Position numbers and translations under genes: made by a program
The notes under the pieces: generated by a model
Databases searched by the model: none
What the model was told of the DNA's origin: nothing
The model's input: the letters and a program-made list of their open reading frames with translations, nothing else
In this document: positions 17,431 through 26,344 of the stretch, in pieces
How positions within the stretch are numbered: the stretch's first letter is position 1
Layout of the letters: every line of letters begins with the position of its first letter
Assembly (NCBI RefSeq): GCF_016624945.1
Contig: NZ_JACVUI010000003.1
Location: 1-64,000, forward strand
DNA: 64,000 nucleotides
Direction of reading: 5' to 3'
From: Acinetobacter sp. S54
Lineage (GTDB): Bacteria > Pseudomonadota > Gammaproteobacteria > Pseudomonadales > Moraxellaceae

Positions 17431-19305
17431 ATGACTCAACTCGATTTAATCCTGAAAAATGGGAAAATTACCACTCTTAATACCCAACAACCAGAAGTTC
17501 AAGCCATTGGCATCGCTGACGGTAAAGTCATCATTACCGATAGCACCGATCAGGTAATGAAATTGGCAACAGCCAAGACGAAAGTCATTGATCTCAATGG
17601 AAGACGAGTGGTTCCAGGTTTAAATGACAGCCATTTGCATATTATTCGCGGTGGTCTAAATTATAATATGGAACTGCGTTGGGAAGGCGTACCTTCTGTT
17701 GCAGATGCTTTGAGATTACTTAAAGAACAAGCTGATCATACACCTGCACCGCAATGGGTGCGCGTAGTGGGTGGTTGGACAGAATTTCAGTTCGCCGAAA
17801 GACGATTGCCCACTTTAGAAGAAATTAATAAAGCTGCCCCAGATACGCCAGTTTTCGTATTACATTTATATGCCAGTGCTATGCTCAATCGGGCTGCACT
17901 GAATGTATTGGGTTTTAATAAAGACACCCAAGATCCACCTGGTGGCAAAATTGTTCGAGATGATAAAGGTGAGCCAACAGGATTATTATTGGCAACGCCT
18001 TCGGCGGCTATTTTATATTCTACTTTAGGTAAAGCACCAAAGTTACCAAAACAAGATCAGATCAATTCGACTCGTCACTTTATGCGGGAACTAAACCGTT
18101 TAGGTTTAACCTCTGCGATTGACGCTGGTGGTGGTGGTCAAAACTATCCTGATGATTATGAAGTCATTAAAGAGTTGCATGAAAATGAACAAATGACGGT
18201 CAGAATTGCCTATAACTTGTTTGCACAAAATGCTGGTTCTGAGCTAGAAGATTATAAAAAATGGACAGAAATGACCTTTCCAGGTGACGGTGATTCATTG
18301 TTTATGGTTAACGGAGCCGGCGAAAACCTGACATGGTCAGCAGGGGATTTTGAAGATTTCTATGAACCTCGACCAGATTTACCAGAAAAAATGGAAGCAG
18401 AGCTAGAAGCAATTGTTGAACTTTTAGCTGAGAAAAAATGGCCTTTTCGTTTGCATGCAACTTATGATGAAAGTATTGAACGCTTCCTGAATGTATTTGA
18501 GCGTGTAAATGCCAAGCAACCATTTCAAACCCGTTTTATTATTGACCATGCCGAGACAATTTCTGAGAAAAATATTGAGCGTATTGGGGCATTAGGCGGT
18601 GGTATTGCAATTCAGCATCGTATGGCTTATCAAGGTGAAATTTTTGTAAATCGCTATGGTGCAGAAGCAGCAAAATCGACTCCACCAGTGAAAAAAATGC
18701 TGGAATTGGGGGTTCCTGTGGGTGCTGGTACGGATGCTACACGGGTCGCTTCTTATAACCCTTGGGTATGTCTGGGTTGGTTAAGTACAGGGAAAACCGT
18801 AGGTGGTCTTTCTTTGTATGATGAAAAAGATTTACTTGATCGCCAGACAGCACTCAGACTATGGACTAAAGGATCGGCATGGTTTTCGGGTGAACAAAGT
18901 GATAAAGGTGCTTTGGTCGCAGGCGAACATGCAGATTTAGCCGTACTTTCAGATGATTATTTCAAAGTCGAAGGTGACGATATTCAGTGGATAGAATCTG
19001 TTCTGACAGTAATGAACGGTAATATCGTTTATGCAGGTGCAGAGTTTAAGCAGGAAGATCCACCATTACCGCCTGCTTCACCAGATTGGTCACCTGTAAA
19101 ACGTTTCGGGGGACAGTGGCGACTGTCTGAAAATCGTAATGCACCATCTTTACAGCCACTTCAGTCAAATTCGACCATGTGTGCCTGCTCTAGCAGTTGT
19201 GGTATGCACGGACACAGTCATGCATGGATGCTAGATGTACCAGTCAATGACAAAGATAAAAAGTCATTTTGGGGTGCATTAGGTTGTTCATGTTTTGCAT
19301 TCTAA
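17431..19305 (+). CDS. YtcJ-type metal-dependent amidohydrolase with Cys/His-rich tail
   Basis: This 624-residue protein belongs to the amidohydrolase superfamily, YtcJ/NfdA group (amidohydrolase 3). It has a small beta-sandwich at the N-terminus and the HxH metal motif in NDSHLHIIRGG (about residues 66-76). Downstream metal ligands lie in the RLHATYDES and IDHAET regions, and GAGTDATR carries the catalytic aspartate. An unusual C-terminal tail (about 583-624) contains five cysteines and three histidines (CACSSSC, MHGHSH, CSCF). It follows the isochorismatase gene by 68 bases and has a Shine-Dalgarno (GGAG). The reaction is presumably hydrolysis of an amide or formamide, with substrate unknown. 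Confidence 0.85.
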   Translation: MTQLDLILKNGKITTLNTQQPEVQAIGIADGKVIITDSTDQVMKLATAKTKVIDLNGRRVVPGLNDSHLHIIRGGLNYNMELRWEGVPSVADALRLLKEQADHTPAPQWVRVVGGWTEFQFAERRLPTLEEINKAAPDTPVFVLHLYASAMLNRAALNVLGFNKDTQDPPGGKIVRDDKGEPTGLLLATPSAAILYSTLGKAPKLPKQDQINSTRHFMRELNRLGLTSAIDAGGGGQNYPDDYEVIKELHENEQMTVRIAYNLFAQNAGSELEDYKKWTEMTFPGDGDSLFMVNGAGENLTWSAGDFEDFYEPRPDLPEKMEAELEAIVELLAEKKWPFRLHATYDESIERFLNVFERVNAKQPFQTRFIIDHAETISEKNIERIGALGGGIAIQHRMAYQGEIFVNRYGAEAAKSTPPVKKMLELGVPVGAGTDATRVASYNPWVCLGWLSTGKTVGGLSLYDEKDLLDRQTALRLWTKGSAWFSGEQSDKGALVAGEHADLAVLSDDYFKVEGDDIQWIESVLTVMNGNIVYAGAEFKQEDPPLPPASPDWSPVKRFGGQWRLSENRNAPSLQPLQSNSTMCACSSSCGMHGHSHAWMLDVPVNDKDKKSFWGALGCSCFAF

Positions 19306-19355
19306 ACTGATGACGCGGGCTCTATCTTCTTCGGGATAGGGCCTTGAGATGAATT

Positions 19356-19520
19356 ATGAAAGTGTATGTTTTATCTTTGGGCGTCGGTTTACTCGTGGGC
19401 GTACTTTATTATCTTTTAAATGTACGCTCGCCAGCACCTCCAATAGTTGCTCTTGTTGGGTTGCTTGGAATGGTTATTGGTGAAAAACTTATTCCGATGT
19501 TGAAAGCTTTTCTCAGTTAA
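19356..19520 (+). CDS. XapX domain protein, small membrane protein
   Basis: This is a 54-residue protein, MKVYVLSLGVGLLVGVLYYL, continuing NVRSPAPP and GLLGMVIGEKLIP. It has two membrane helices separated by the RSPAPP turn and matches the XapX (DUF1427) family, which is found beside amidohydrolase-type catabolic genes. The ATG at 19356 follows a TTGAGATGA region with a modest ribosome site. It sits 50 bases after the amidohydrolase. Its function is unknown, and its repeated co-occurrence suggests a transport or membrane-adaptor role. Confidence 0.88.
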   Translation: MKVYVLSLGVGLLVGVLYYLLNVRSPAPPIVALVGLLGMVIGEKLIPMLKAFLS

Positions 19521-19709
19521 TCAACTGATATTTAACTCCAAATTTTAAGCTGTAATGAAGCAAATTTATATTGTTTGGCGTTCACCTACGATGATTTTGT
19601 AGGTGAGCTTTCAAAACATTTTAGGTCATATCGCAAATTTGCAAAATGACGATAAAAATAATTTTTAGATTGATACAGCCTGCATGTATTTTTTATTTTA
19701 GGTAGAACC

Positions 19710-21062
19710 ATGATATCTGGTATTTCAACATTAGAATCTTACCTCGCTCGACAATGGATCATCATAGGTATCCTCTGCCTGTCAACACATACTTTTGCCA
19801 ATGATGTTTTATCATCAGACCGTCAATATTTACTCGGTGACTGGAATGGTAAACGCACAGAACTTTCGGATAAAGGAATAGAGTTTAATGTTGCTTTTAT
19901 TAATGAAGCTGCCACCAATTTGCATGGGGGGTATAACGATGATTCAGCTTTAAGAAGTGCTAATCAATGGACTTTTGGTTCAAGTTTTAACTTGGAAAAA
20001 TTATGGGGCTGGGAAAATACTGTCGCAAAACTGGCAATATCAAAACGTGATGGACAAGGTCTTTCAGAAGATCGAATTGCAGATCCACGGGCAAAGCAAT
20101 TTAGCAATGTACAAGAAATTAATGGTCGTGGGCAGGTTTGGCGCCTGAGTCAAATGTATTTACAAACATCTTCACTGGATAAGCATCTGGTTTTTAAAAT
20201 AGGTCGTATGAACATGGGGGAAGATTTTAATTCGGCTCAATGCGAATTTCAGAATTTAACCTTATGCGGTGCGCAAGTGGGCAAAACAGTCGGCAATGTT
20301 TGGTATAATTGGCCCATTACAGTCTGGGCGACCAATATAAAATATAGTTTTAGTCCTGCATGGACATTAGGTATTGGGATATATGAGTCCAATGCAGAAA
20401 ATACCAAAGAAAGTAAAGGGTTTAATTTAAGCACAGATGGGTCAAAAGGTGTCGTTATTCCTGTTGAATTGATCTGGAAAACCAAATTTAATGAGCTTGC
20501 TGGCACCTATCGTTTTGGTGGTTTTTATAGTACAGCAGATGCGAAAGATGTACTGACGGATAAAAATGGACAACTACAAACCATTGCCGCCAATCGAGAA
20601 ATACATGATGGAAAATATAATCTGTGGTTAGTTGCTCAACAACAATTAACTCATCATGCTGGTGATGATCAACGTGGCTTAACCGCGTACCTGAGTTTAA
20701 ATATGAATGATCAGGCGACGACTCAACTACGTGGTTCACAGCAGATTGCATTTATCTATAAAGGTGCATTTGATAGTCGTCCAAAAGATTCAATTGGTTT
20801 GGGCATTGCACGTAGTCAAATGAATAAACGTTTTCGAGAGCGTCAAAACGCATTGAATGAACAAAAACAGATTTTTAACTATGATGATCCTCAATTTACC
20901 CCTTTACAGTATAACGAAACCAATGTGGAGCTAAACTATACCTTGAATTGGTCCCCGAGCATTATGATTCGCCCAAATGTACAATTTGTTCATCAACCCG
21001 GCGGTGTTAAACAAGTGGATGATGCATGGGTACTCGGTTTAACAACCCGTTTTACTTTTTAA
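19710..21062 (+). CDS. OprB-family carbohydrate-type outer membrane porin
   Basis: This 450-residue protein has an unusually long signal region (residues 1-30, cleavage likely after STHTFA). A beta-barrel follows, beginning LLGDWNGKRTELSDKGIEF, the OprB signature opening, and ending in an aromatic strand, LGLTTRFTF, with the C-terminal Phe needed for BAM recognition. OprB-family porins admit sugars or other small polar solutes. Placement in this block suggests it lets the substrate of the hydrolases enter the periplasm. Confidence 0.88.
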   Translation: MISGISTLESYLARQWIIIGILCLSTHTFANDVLSSDRQYLLGDWNGKRTELSDKGIEFNVAFINEAATNLHGGYNDDSALRSANQWTFGSSFNLEKLWGWENTVAKLAISKRDGQGLSEDRIADPRAKQFSNVQEINGRGQVWRLSQMYLQTSSLDKHLVFKIGRMNMGEDFNSAQCEFQNLTLCGAQVGKTVGNVWYNWPITVWATNIKYSFSPAWTLGIGIYESNAENTKESKGFNLSTDGSKGVVIPVELIWKTKFNELAGTYRFGGFYSTADAKDVLTDKNGQLQTIAANREIHDGKYNLWLVAQQQLTHHAGDDQRGLTAYLSLNMNDQATTQLRGSQQIAFIYKGAFDSRPKDSIGLGIARSQMNKRFRERQNALNEQKQIFNYDDPQFTPLQYNETNVELNYTLNWSPSIMIRPNVQFVHQPGGVKQVDDAWVLGLTTRFTF

Positions 21063-21092
21063 AATAGATTTAATTAAAACAATAGGTAAATT

Positions 21093-21803
21093 ATGAATTT
21101 AACGACGACAAAAAATGAAGCAGAAGGGATTTGGAAAAGCTGTCGTGATCCAGTTATTTTAACGATTGTCGGTGGTGCGATTGATACGATTGGCTTTATT
21201 GCATTATTTGGTTTTTTTACTGCACATGTCACAGGTAACTTAGTGCTTGCTGGTGCGGCATGGGTGAAAGGTGGATCAGGAATCTGGATCAAGCTGGCAG
21301 CGATTCCACTTTTTATTCTGACAGTTGCGATAACCAAAGTCTTGATTGATCATAGTCAGAATAAAAGCAAAACTTTAGCTTTTCTATTTTATGGCGAAGC
21401 ATTCTTTTTAACTGCTTTTATGGTGGCAGGTTTATATTTTGAACCCTTCAAAAACCCAGCAAGTATTACAGTTGCCATTACCGGTGGTTTAGGGCTAATT
21501 GCACTGGCGATTCGTAATACCTCTAGTAAAACCCTGATTAAGCATATCAGCCCAAGTACAATGATGACAGGTAACACGACACAACTTGGAATAGATCTGT
21601 CCGATTACATACGTAATAAAGGTGAAGCACATAAATTTTCATTAATTAAAAGTTTTTCGATCGTTTTAGGTTTTGTAATAGGTGCTTTTCTTGGCGCATT
21701 TTTATACGTTTACCTCAACTTTTGGAGTGTGGCTTTTTTTATATTGCCTATTATTTATCTGGGCTATTTAGCTTCTCAACATCGCTTTAAAGAACCTGAA
21801 TAA
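21093..21803 (+). CDS. YoaK family (DUF1275) membrane protein
   Basis: This 236-residue protein has about six membrane helices. It opens with the family pattern GGAIDTIGFIALFGFFTAHVTGNLVLAG, including the conserved HVTGN, and has a second copy-like element, MMTGNTTQLGIDL. DUF1275 proteins are uncharacterised transporters or permease-like proteins. The gene follows the porin by 30 bases and ends the block. It is a plausible inner-membrane permease for the same compound, but that is inference. Confidence 0.85.
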   Translation: MNLTTTKNEAEGIWKSCRDPVILTIVGGAIDTIGFIALFGFFTAHVTGNLVLAGAAWVKGGSGIWIKLAAIPLFILTVAITKVLIDHSQNKSKTLAFLFYGEAFFLTAFMVAGLYFEPFKNPASITVAITGGLGLIALAIRNTSSKTLIKHISPSTMMTGNTTQLGIDLSDYIRNKGEAHKFSLIKSFSIVLGFVIGAFLGAFLYVYLNFWSVAFFILPIIYLGYLASQHRFKEPE

Positions 21804-22131
21804 AATTTGAAAAGATGACGGTGTAATAAGTTAGCAGGGTGAGTGCTGATTGAATGTTCACTATTTCGTCCAAAATAGATTGAAACCGTCGTGCATCAGA
21901 ACGCACGATTTTAAATTTACTGTGTTATATTAGTTGCACAAATCGCATGTTATATGTTGATCTTAGAGTTCATCGTTATTTTGCTTTTCATGAGATTGAT
22001 CTAAAGTCGATCTTTAAAAAGCGATAAATGCGTTGAAAGCGGGTCGCTTACATCCTGTGAAAATACATTGATAAAAGATGTGAGATAACTCACAGACCAA
22101 CCCTATACTGGCTTTTACTTATAGGCATCCA
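21804..22131. other. Intergenic region between the YoaK gene and nadK
   Basis: No gene is seen in these 328 bases. A short hairpin (TCGTGC at 21889-21894 with GCACGA at 21903-21908) followed by four T may be a weak terminator for the upstream block. A -10-like TATACT lies at 22104-22109, and its -35 region carries a GTGAG-ATAA-CTCAC dyad (22080-22093), probably the nadK promoter with a possible operator. Confidence 0.45.
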
Positions 22132-23052
22132 ATGCAGTCTGCAAATATTTCAGCCAAATCTTTTCGTAATATTGGTCTCATCGGCCGTCCTGATAAATCA
22201 TCAGTGGTTGAAACTTTAAGTTTGATTCATGATCACCTTTTACATTTAGGCTTACATCCTATTTTCGATCAGGAAACAGCTGCGCTTGTACCTAACAACA
22301 ATACACAAAGTGTAAGCCGTAGTTTACTTGGCGAAGTCGTCGATCTGGTTATTGTCGTTGGGGGAGATGGTTCCCTGCTACATGCTGCCCGTGCATTGGT
22401 TCGACATAATACGCCTGTGATTGGGGTAAACCGTGGACGTCTAGGATTTTTGACGGATATTACGCCATCTGAAGTTATCTTTAAGCTTGATCAGGTTTTG
22501 CAGGGACATTTTCAGCTTGATCGCCGTTTTTTACTGGAAATGGAAGTACGTTCAAAGGGTGAAACCATTTATGATGCAATTGCGTTGAATGATGTGGTTT
22601 TGCATTCAGGTCGGTCAGTTCATATGATCGATTTTGAACTCAATATTGATGGGCAATATGTCTATCGTCAGCATAGCGATGGCCTGATTGTGTCAACACC
22701 AACGGGTTCAACCGCTTATGCGTTATCTGGCGGCGGTCCAATTTTACATCCAGGAATGGACGCAATTGCACTGGTGCCTATGCACCCTCATACATTGTCT
22801 TCCCGCCCAATCGTCGTGAGTGGGCACAGTGAAATTAAACTCACAATTCGTGAAAATCGTGTTTTACCAATGGTCAGTGCGGATGGACAAAATAGTATTT
22901 CCCTCAATGTAGGTGATACGGTGCATATCCGAAAACATCCATTTAAGTTAAACTTATTACATCCACCCGGTTATGACTTTTATATGGCTTGCCGTACAAA
23001 GCTTGGCTGGAATCAGGATTTTGACTCATTTCAACAGCAGGATGACGCATGA
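22132..23052 (+). CDS. nadK: NAD kinase
   Basis: This 306-residue cytosolic enzyme phosphorylates NAD+ to NADP+. The hallmark GGDGSLLHAAR carries the catalytic aspartate (GGD at about residues 77-79), followed by NRGRLGFLTDI, the NAD-binding HSDGLIVSTPTGSTAYALSGGGPI and SSRPIV. The start at 22132 gives the normal length. The yeaC gene overlaps its stop by 4 bases, so they form an operon. Confidence 0.96.
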   Translation: MQSANISAKSFRNIGLIGRPDKSSVVETLSLIHDHLLHLGLHPIFDQETAALVPNNNTQSVSRSLLGEVVDLVIVVGGDGSLLHAARALVRHNTPVIGVNRGRLGFLTDITPSEVIFKLDQVLQGHFQLDRRFLLEMEVRSKGETIYDAIALNDVVLHSGRSVHMIDFELNIDGQYVYRQHSDGLIVSTPTGSTAYALSGGGPILHPGMDAIALVPMHPHTLSSRPIVVSGHSEIKLTIRENRVLPMVSADGQNSISLNVGDTVHIRKHPFKLNLLHPPGYDFYMACRTKLGWNQDFDSFQQQDDA

Positions 23053-23318
23053 ATATTGAACAAATGCTTGCCGTTTTAGATCCAGATATCGTAGAGCGTT
23101 TAAAGACGGCAGTCGAAATTGGTAAATGGCCAAACGGTGTAGTATTAACTCCCGAACAACGTCAGATTTGTATGCAGGCAGTCATTGCATGGGAACACCA
23201 AAATGTCCCTGAAAAACAGCGTACAGGTTATATTGATAAAGGGCATAAAGAAGGGGATGAATGCGACACGCATGAACCCCAACATGATACAGAGTTTAAA
23301 CCGATTCGTTTTATCTAA
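23049..23318 (+). CDS. yeaC: YeaC family (DUF1315) protein
   Basis: This 89-residue soluble protein has the DUF1315 pattern DIVERLKTAVEIGKWPNG and LTPEQRQICMQAVIAWE, followed by a short charged C-terminal tail with HKEGDECD. The function is unknown; members are small conserved gammaproteobacterial proteins. The start ATG overlaps the nadK stop (ATGA), which indicates translational coupling. Confidence 0.9.
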   Translation: MNIEQMLAVLDPDIVERLKTAVEIGKWPNGVVLTPEQRQICMQAVIAWEHQNVPEKQRTGYIDKGHKEGDECDTHEPQHDTEFKPIRFI

Positions 23319-23339
23319 AAACGCAACGGATTTTTCTGG

Positions 23340-24353
23340 TTAAAGAGCTTTGTCGAATCGAGTATTCCAAAGTTCTTTGGCTTTTTGGATTGCCTGAGTG
23401 AAGTCATCGGCGGCCTTCATAGTATATAGAGCAATTCCCATAGTCTCAATAATCGCCATTTCACCATATTGATGATCAGTCTGGCCCAACCAGACTTTTT
23501 TAAACGTGTCTAAATCAAGTTCTTCTTCAATTGGACTACGTTCTGGTGTCAGTTTAGGGAGTTCATATTCATACATTTCGCCATTTTTAATTCCACAAAT
23601 TAAAGTTTTGGCATCTGGATTACGTTCAAACTCACCTCCTTCACCTTTAATCACAGCACTGTTTTCATAGCCCAATTGATAAGCCGCTTGTTGATGTGAG
23701 CTTCGATAAGCAGGGTGAAAAATTGCCTGTAAAGTGGCTCTAGCATTAAAGGGATTAATTAAACGGGCTAAAGTATGAACGGGTGAACGTAGACCCATGA
23801 CATTACGTAAAGAAATCATGTCGCTTAGTACAGGAGAAATAGCTTCTAGTGGCAAATAAGCAAAATGTTGTTGTTGTAATTGTTGTTTAACGTCTTGTTC
23901 AGACTCGCAAATGTGGTACCCCAAATATTCTAAGACTTGCTCGGTATAAACACGATTAATTGTATGACCAGCAGCACCATGCATGACGATATTATAACCA
24001 TGTCTAGCGAGTGTTAATGCGGCCAATAAAAACCATGGATAATGTTTACGTTTACCTGCATAGGATGACCAATCCAAATCAACCTGCAAAGGTTGAAAGT
24101 CAAGTTGATCTTTAGTTGCCTGTACAAAACCTGTAAGTTCTTCAACAGACTCTTCCTTAACACGAAGCAACATTAAAAAAGCACCTAATTGAACGTCAAG
24201 TACCTCTCCCTTTAAAATCATGGTAAATGCTGCATAAGCTTCTTCATAACTTAGGGAACGTGAACCTGTTTTCCCTTTACCTAATATACGCACATATTGG
24301 GCAAACGGATGTTCACTGTCTTTATAGAGATTCTTTTTAGTGTTCATGTGCAT
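23340..24353 (-). CDS. ybiB: YbiB family (TrpD2-like) glycosyltransferase-fold protein
   Basis: This 337-residue protein has the anthranilate phosphoribosyltransferase fold: a helical N-terminal domain (EHPFAQYVRILGKGKTGSR, SLSYEEAYAAF) and a large domain with MHGAAGHTINRVYTEQVLEYLGY. Characterised YbiB proteins do not make tryptophan precursors but bind nucleic acid and belong to SOS-linked loci in E. coli. The LNVM-region VMGLRSPVHTLARLINPF is typical. ATGs at 24353 and 24347 are both possible. It converges on yeaC with only about 20 bases between stops. Confidence 0.85.
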   Translation of the reverse strand: MHMNTKKNLYKDSEHPFAQYVRILGKGKTGSRSLSYEEAYAAFTMILKGEVLDVQLGAFLMLLRVKEESVEELTGFVQATKDQLDFQPLQVDLDWSSYAGKRKHYPWFLLAALTLARHGYNIVMHGAAGHTINRVYTEQVLEYLGYHICESEQDVKQQLQQQHFAYLPLEAISPVLSDMISLRNVMGLRSPVHTLARLINPFNARATLQAIFHPAYRSSHQQAAYQLGYENSAVIKGEGGEFERNPDAKTLICGIKNGEMYEYELPKLTPERSPIEEELDLDTFKKVWLGQTDHQYGEMAIIETMGIALYTMKAADDFTQAIQKAKELWNTRFDKAL

Positions 24354-24789
24354 TTAATATTTCGTGGAAAAATGAATATCATCACTATGACATAAAAATA
24401 AAATGAATGAATCAACCTTAAACATATTAGACTAATGTCTACACTATTTTTGATTAAAAAATAACCGAAAAATGGATTTTGTAACCGATAGAAAGTGGAA
24501 TTGCAGTACACTCTCGACAGTTTTTAAACTGTTTAATTTTTATTAACGATTTATTCGTTGACTCCCATTTTTCTTTAAACAGATGAAGTTCCTCCTAATC
24601 GGAACGAGATAAGTCGTGAGACTATTTTTGAAAAACTTTTTGTTTTTCATCTTAAGGAATTTTTCTTTTAAGAAAACTTCCACCATGCGTCATTTAGACA
24701 AGTGGGCTAAAGGGCTGTCTATAAACTATTTATAGATATTTTTATGGATATATTTCTAAGGGCTTAGAAATATTTGTTGACGTAAAGTT
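24354..24789. promoter_or_regulatory. Long structured leader upstream of dctA
   Basis: These 436 bases hold no gene. Several dyads lie on the dctA side: GTTCC with GGAAC (24588-24605); TGAAAAAC with GTTTTTCA (24629-24649); a 7-bp dyad at 24719-24735; and an 11-bp perfect inverted repeat with a 2-base centre, ATATTTCTAAG with CTTAGAAATAT (24750-24773), only 16 bases before the start codon. This last one would sit over the translation start region as RNA or act as an operator as DNA. The shortest explanation is post-transcriptional or repressor control of dctA. Confidence 0.45.
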
Positions 24790-26136
24790 ATGGCTAAAAA
24801 ACCGATTTATAAATCACTTTATTTTCAAGTGATCATTGCCATTATTGCGGGTGTCTTGGTCGGACATTTTTATCCGAGCACTACGCAAATCGTAGATGGT
24901 GTCAAAGAAAATATCCCAGGTTTAGGTGAGCAACTCAAACCATTAGGTGATGCATTCATTCGCCTGATTAAAATGATTATTGCGCCTGTTATTTTCTGTA
25001 CTGTGGTCAGTGGTATCGCAGGCATGGAAAGTATGAAATCTGTTGGTAAGACAGGTGGGATTGCATTACTTTACTTTGAAATCGTTTCAACTATCGCCCT
25101 CATCGTGGGTCTTTTGGTCATTAATATTGCCAAACCTGGTGTGGGTATGAATGTTGATCCGGCGACACTCGATACAGCAGGGATTGCGAAATACGTTGCA
25201 TCTGGTCAGTCCCAGTCTACTATCGAATTTTTCATGCATATCATTCCTGAAACGGTTGTAGGTGCATTTGCTAATGGTGAAATCTTACAGGTTTTACTAT
25301 TTGCTATCTTGTTTGGCTTTGCACTTCATAAACTTGGAGATGCAGGGAAACCCGTTTTGAAACTAGTTGATCAGATTTCACATGTTTTCTTCAACATTGT
25401 GAATATGATTATGAAGCTGGCTCCGATTGGTGCTTTTGGCGCCATGGCATTTACCATTGGTAAATATGGTGTGGGTTCTTTGGTACAGTTAGGACAACTT
25501 ATTCTGTGCTTCTATGTGACCTGTTTGCTCTTTATTTTCATCGTATTAGGTTCTATTAGTCGCTTCTGTGGTTTTAGCATTTTTAAAATGTTGCGCCTGA
25601 TTCGTGAAGAGTTACTTATTGTCTTGGGGACATCGTCATCTGAATCGGTGTTGCCTCGTATGTTGAAGAAACTTGAAATTGCAGGTTGTGAAAAGTCTGT
25701 TGTTGGTTTAGTCATCCCTACAGGTTATTCATTTAATCTGGATGGCACATCAATTTACCTCACAATGGCGGCGATCTTTATTGCTCAGGCCACCAACACA
25801 CAGCTTGATATTCAGCATCAGATTACTTTACTGGTCGTATTATTGATTTCATCGAAAGGTGCGGCAGGTGTAACGGGTTCTGGATTTATTGTAATGGCTG
25901 CAACTTTATCAGCAGTTGGGCATATTCCAGTCGCAGGCTTGGCACTGATTCTGGGTATTGATCGTTTCATGTCTGAAGCACGTGCTTTGACGAACCTTAC
26001 GGGCAACAGTGTGGCAACTATAGTGGTTGCTAAATGGGTGGGGGCATTGGATATGCAAAAACTTCAAAATGCGCTCAATAACCCTGAAGACGTTGACCGC
26101 AAAATGCTGGAAGAGAATGAACGATCCGTTGCGTAA
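24790..26136 (+). CDS. dctA: Dicarboxylate:cation symporter (DctA-like)
   Basis: This 448-residue inner-membrane transporter is of the DAACS (glutamate/C4-dicarboxylate) family. There are about eight helices plus two re-entrant hairpins. Conserved motifs are [20 protein letters not shown], the serine-rich hairpin [25 protein letters not shown] and the [15 protein letters not shown] hairpin. It should import succinate, fumarate or malate with protons or sodium. The SSSES and DR-RT-like C-terminal residues favour dicarboxylate over glutamate, though the boundary within the family is not sharp. A strong terminator follows. Confidence 0.88.
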   Translation: MAKKPIYKSLYFQVIIAIIAGVLVGHFYPSTTQIVDGVKENIPGLGEQLKPLGDAFIRLIKMIIAPVIFCTVVSGIAGMESMKSVGKTGGIALLYFEIVSTIALIVGLLVINIAKPGVGMNVDPATLDTAGIAKYVASGQSQSTIEFFMHIIPETVVGAFANGEILQVLLFAILFGFALHKLGDAGKPVLKLVDQISHVFFNIVNMIMKLAPIGAFGAMAFTIGKYGVGSLVQLGQLILCFYVTCLLFIFIVLGSISRFCGFSIFKMLRLIREELLIVLGTSSSESVLPRMLKKLEIAGCEKSVVGLVIPTGYSFNLDGTSIYLTMAAIFIAQATNTQLDIQHQITLLVVLLISSKGAAGVTGSGFIVMAATLSAVGHIPVAGLALILGIDRFMSEARALTNLTGNSVATIVVAKWVGALDMQKLQNALNNPEDVDRKMLEENERSVA

Positions 26137-26151
26137 TTAATCAAAGCGTGA

Positions 26152-26184
26152 AAAAAAGGGATGAACATTGTTCATCCCTTTTTT
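26152..26184 (+). terminator. Intrinsic terminator after dctA
   Basis: A 15-bp stem (26152-26166 with 26170-26184) has a 3-nt loop and a T-run on the right arm. It starts 16 bases after the dctA stop. Confidence 0.88.
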
Positions 26185-26303
26185 ATTGTTATTACATTTT
26201 GCTTAAGCATATCTTATTAGAAATAAGCAAAATGAAGTGGAAGTATTATAGCAATCGTAAATAGTTCACTCTGATTTTGCTGTATTTTAACTTGAATGGA
26301 TTT

Positions 26304-26337
26304 ATAAAAACCCGTGCAAATCTACACGGGTTTTTAT
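26304..26337 (-). terminator. Intrinsic terminator after the SulP gene
   Basis: A 13-bp perfect stem (26304-26316 with 26325-26337) has an 8-nt loop. The A-run in the left arm gives the U-tract for the leftward transcript. It lies 8 bases after the SulP stop codon. Confidence 0.85.
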
Positions 26338-26344
26338 ATGTAAT

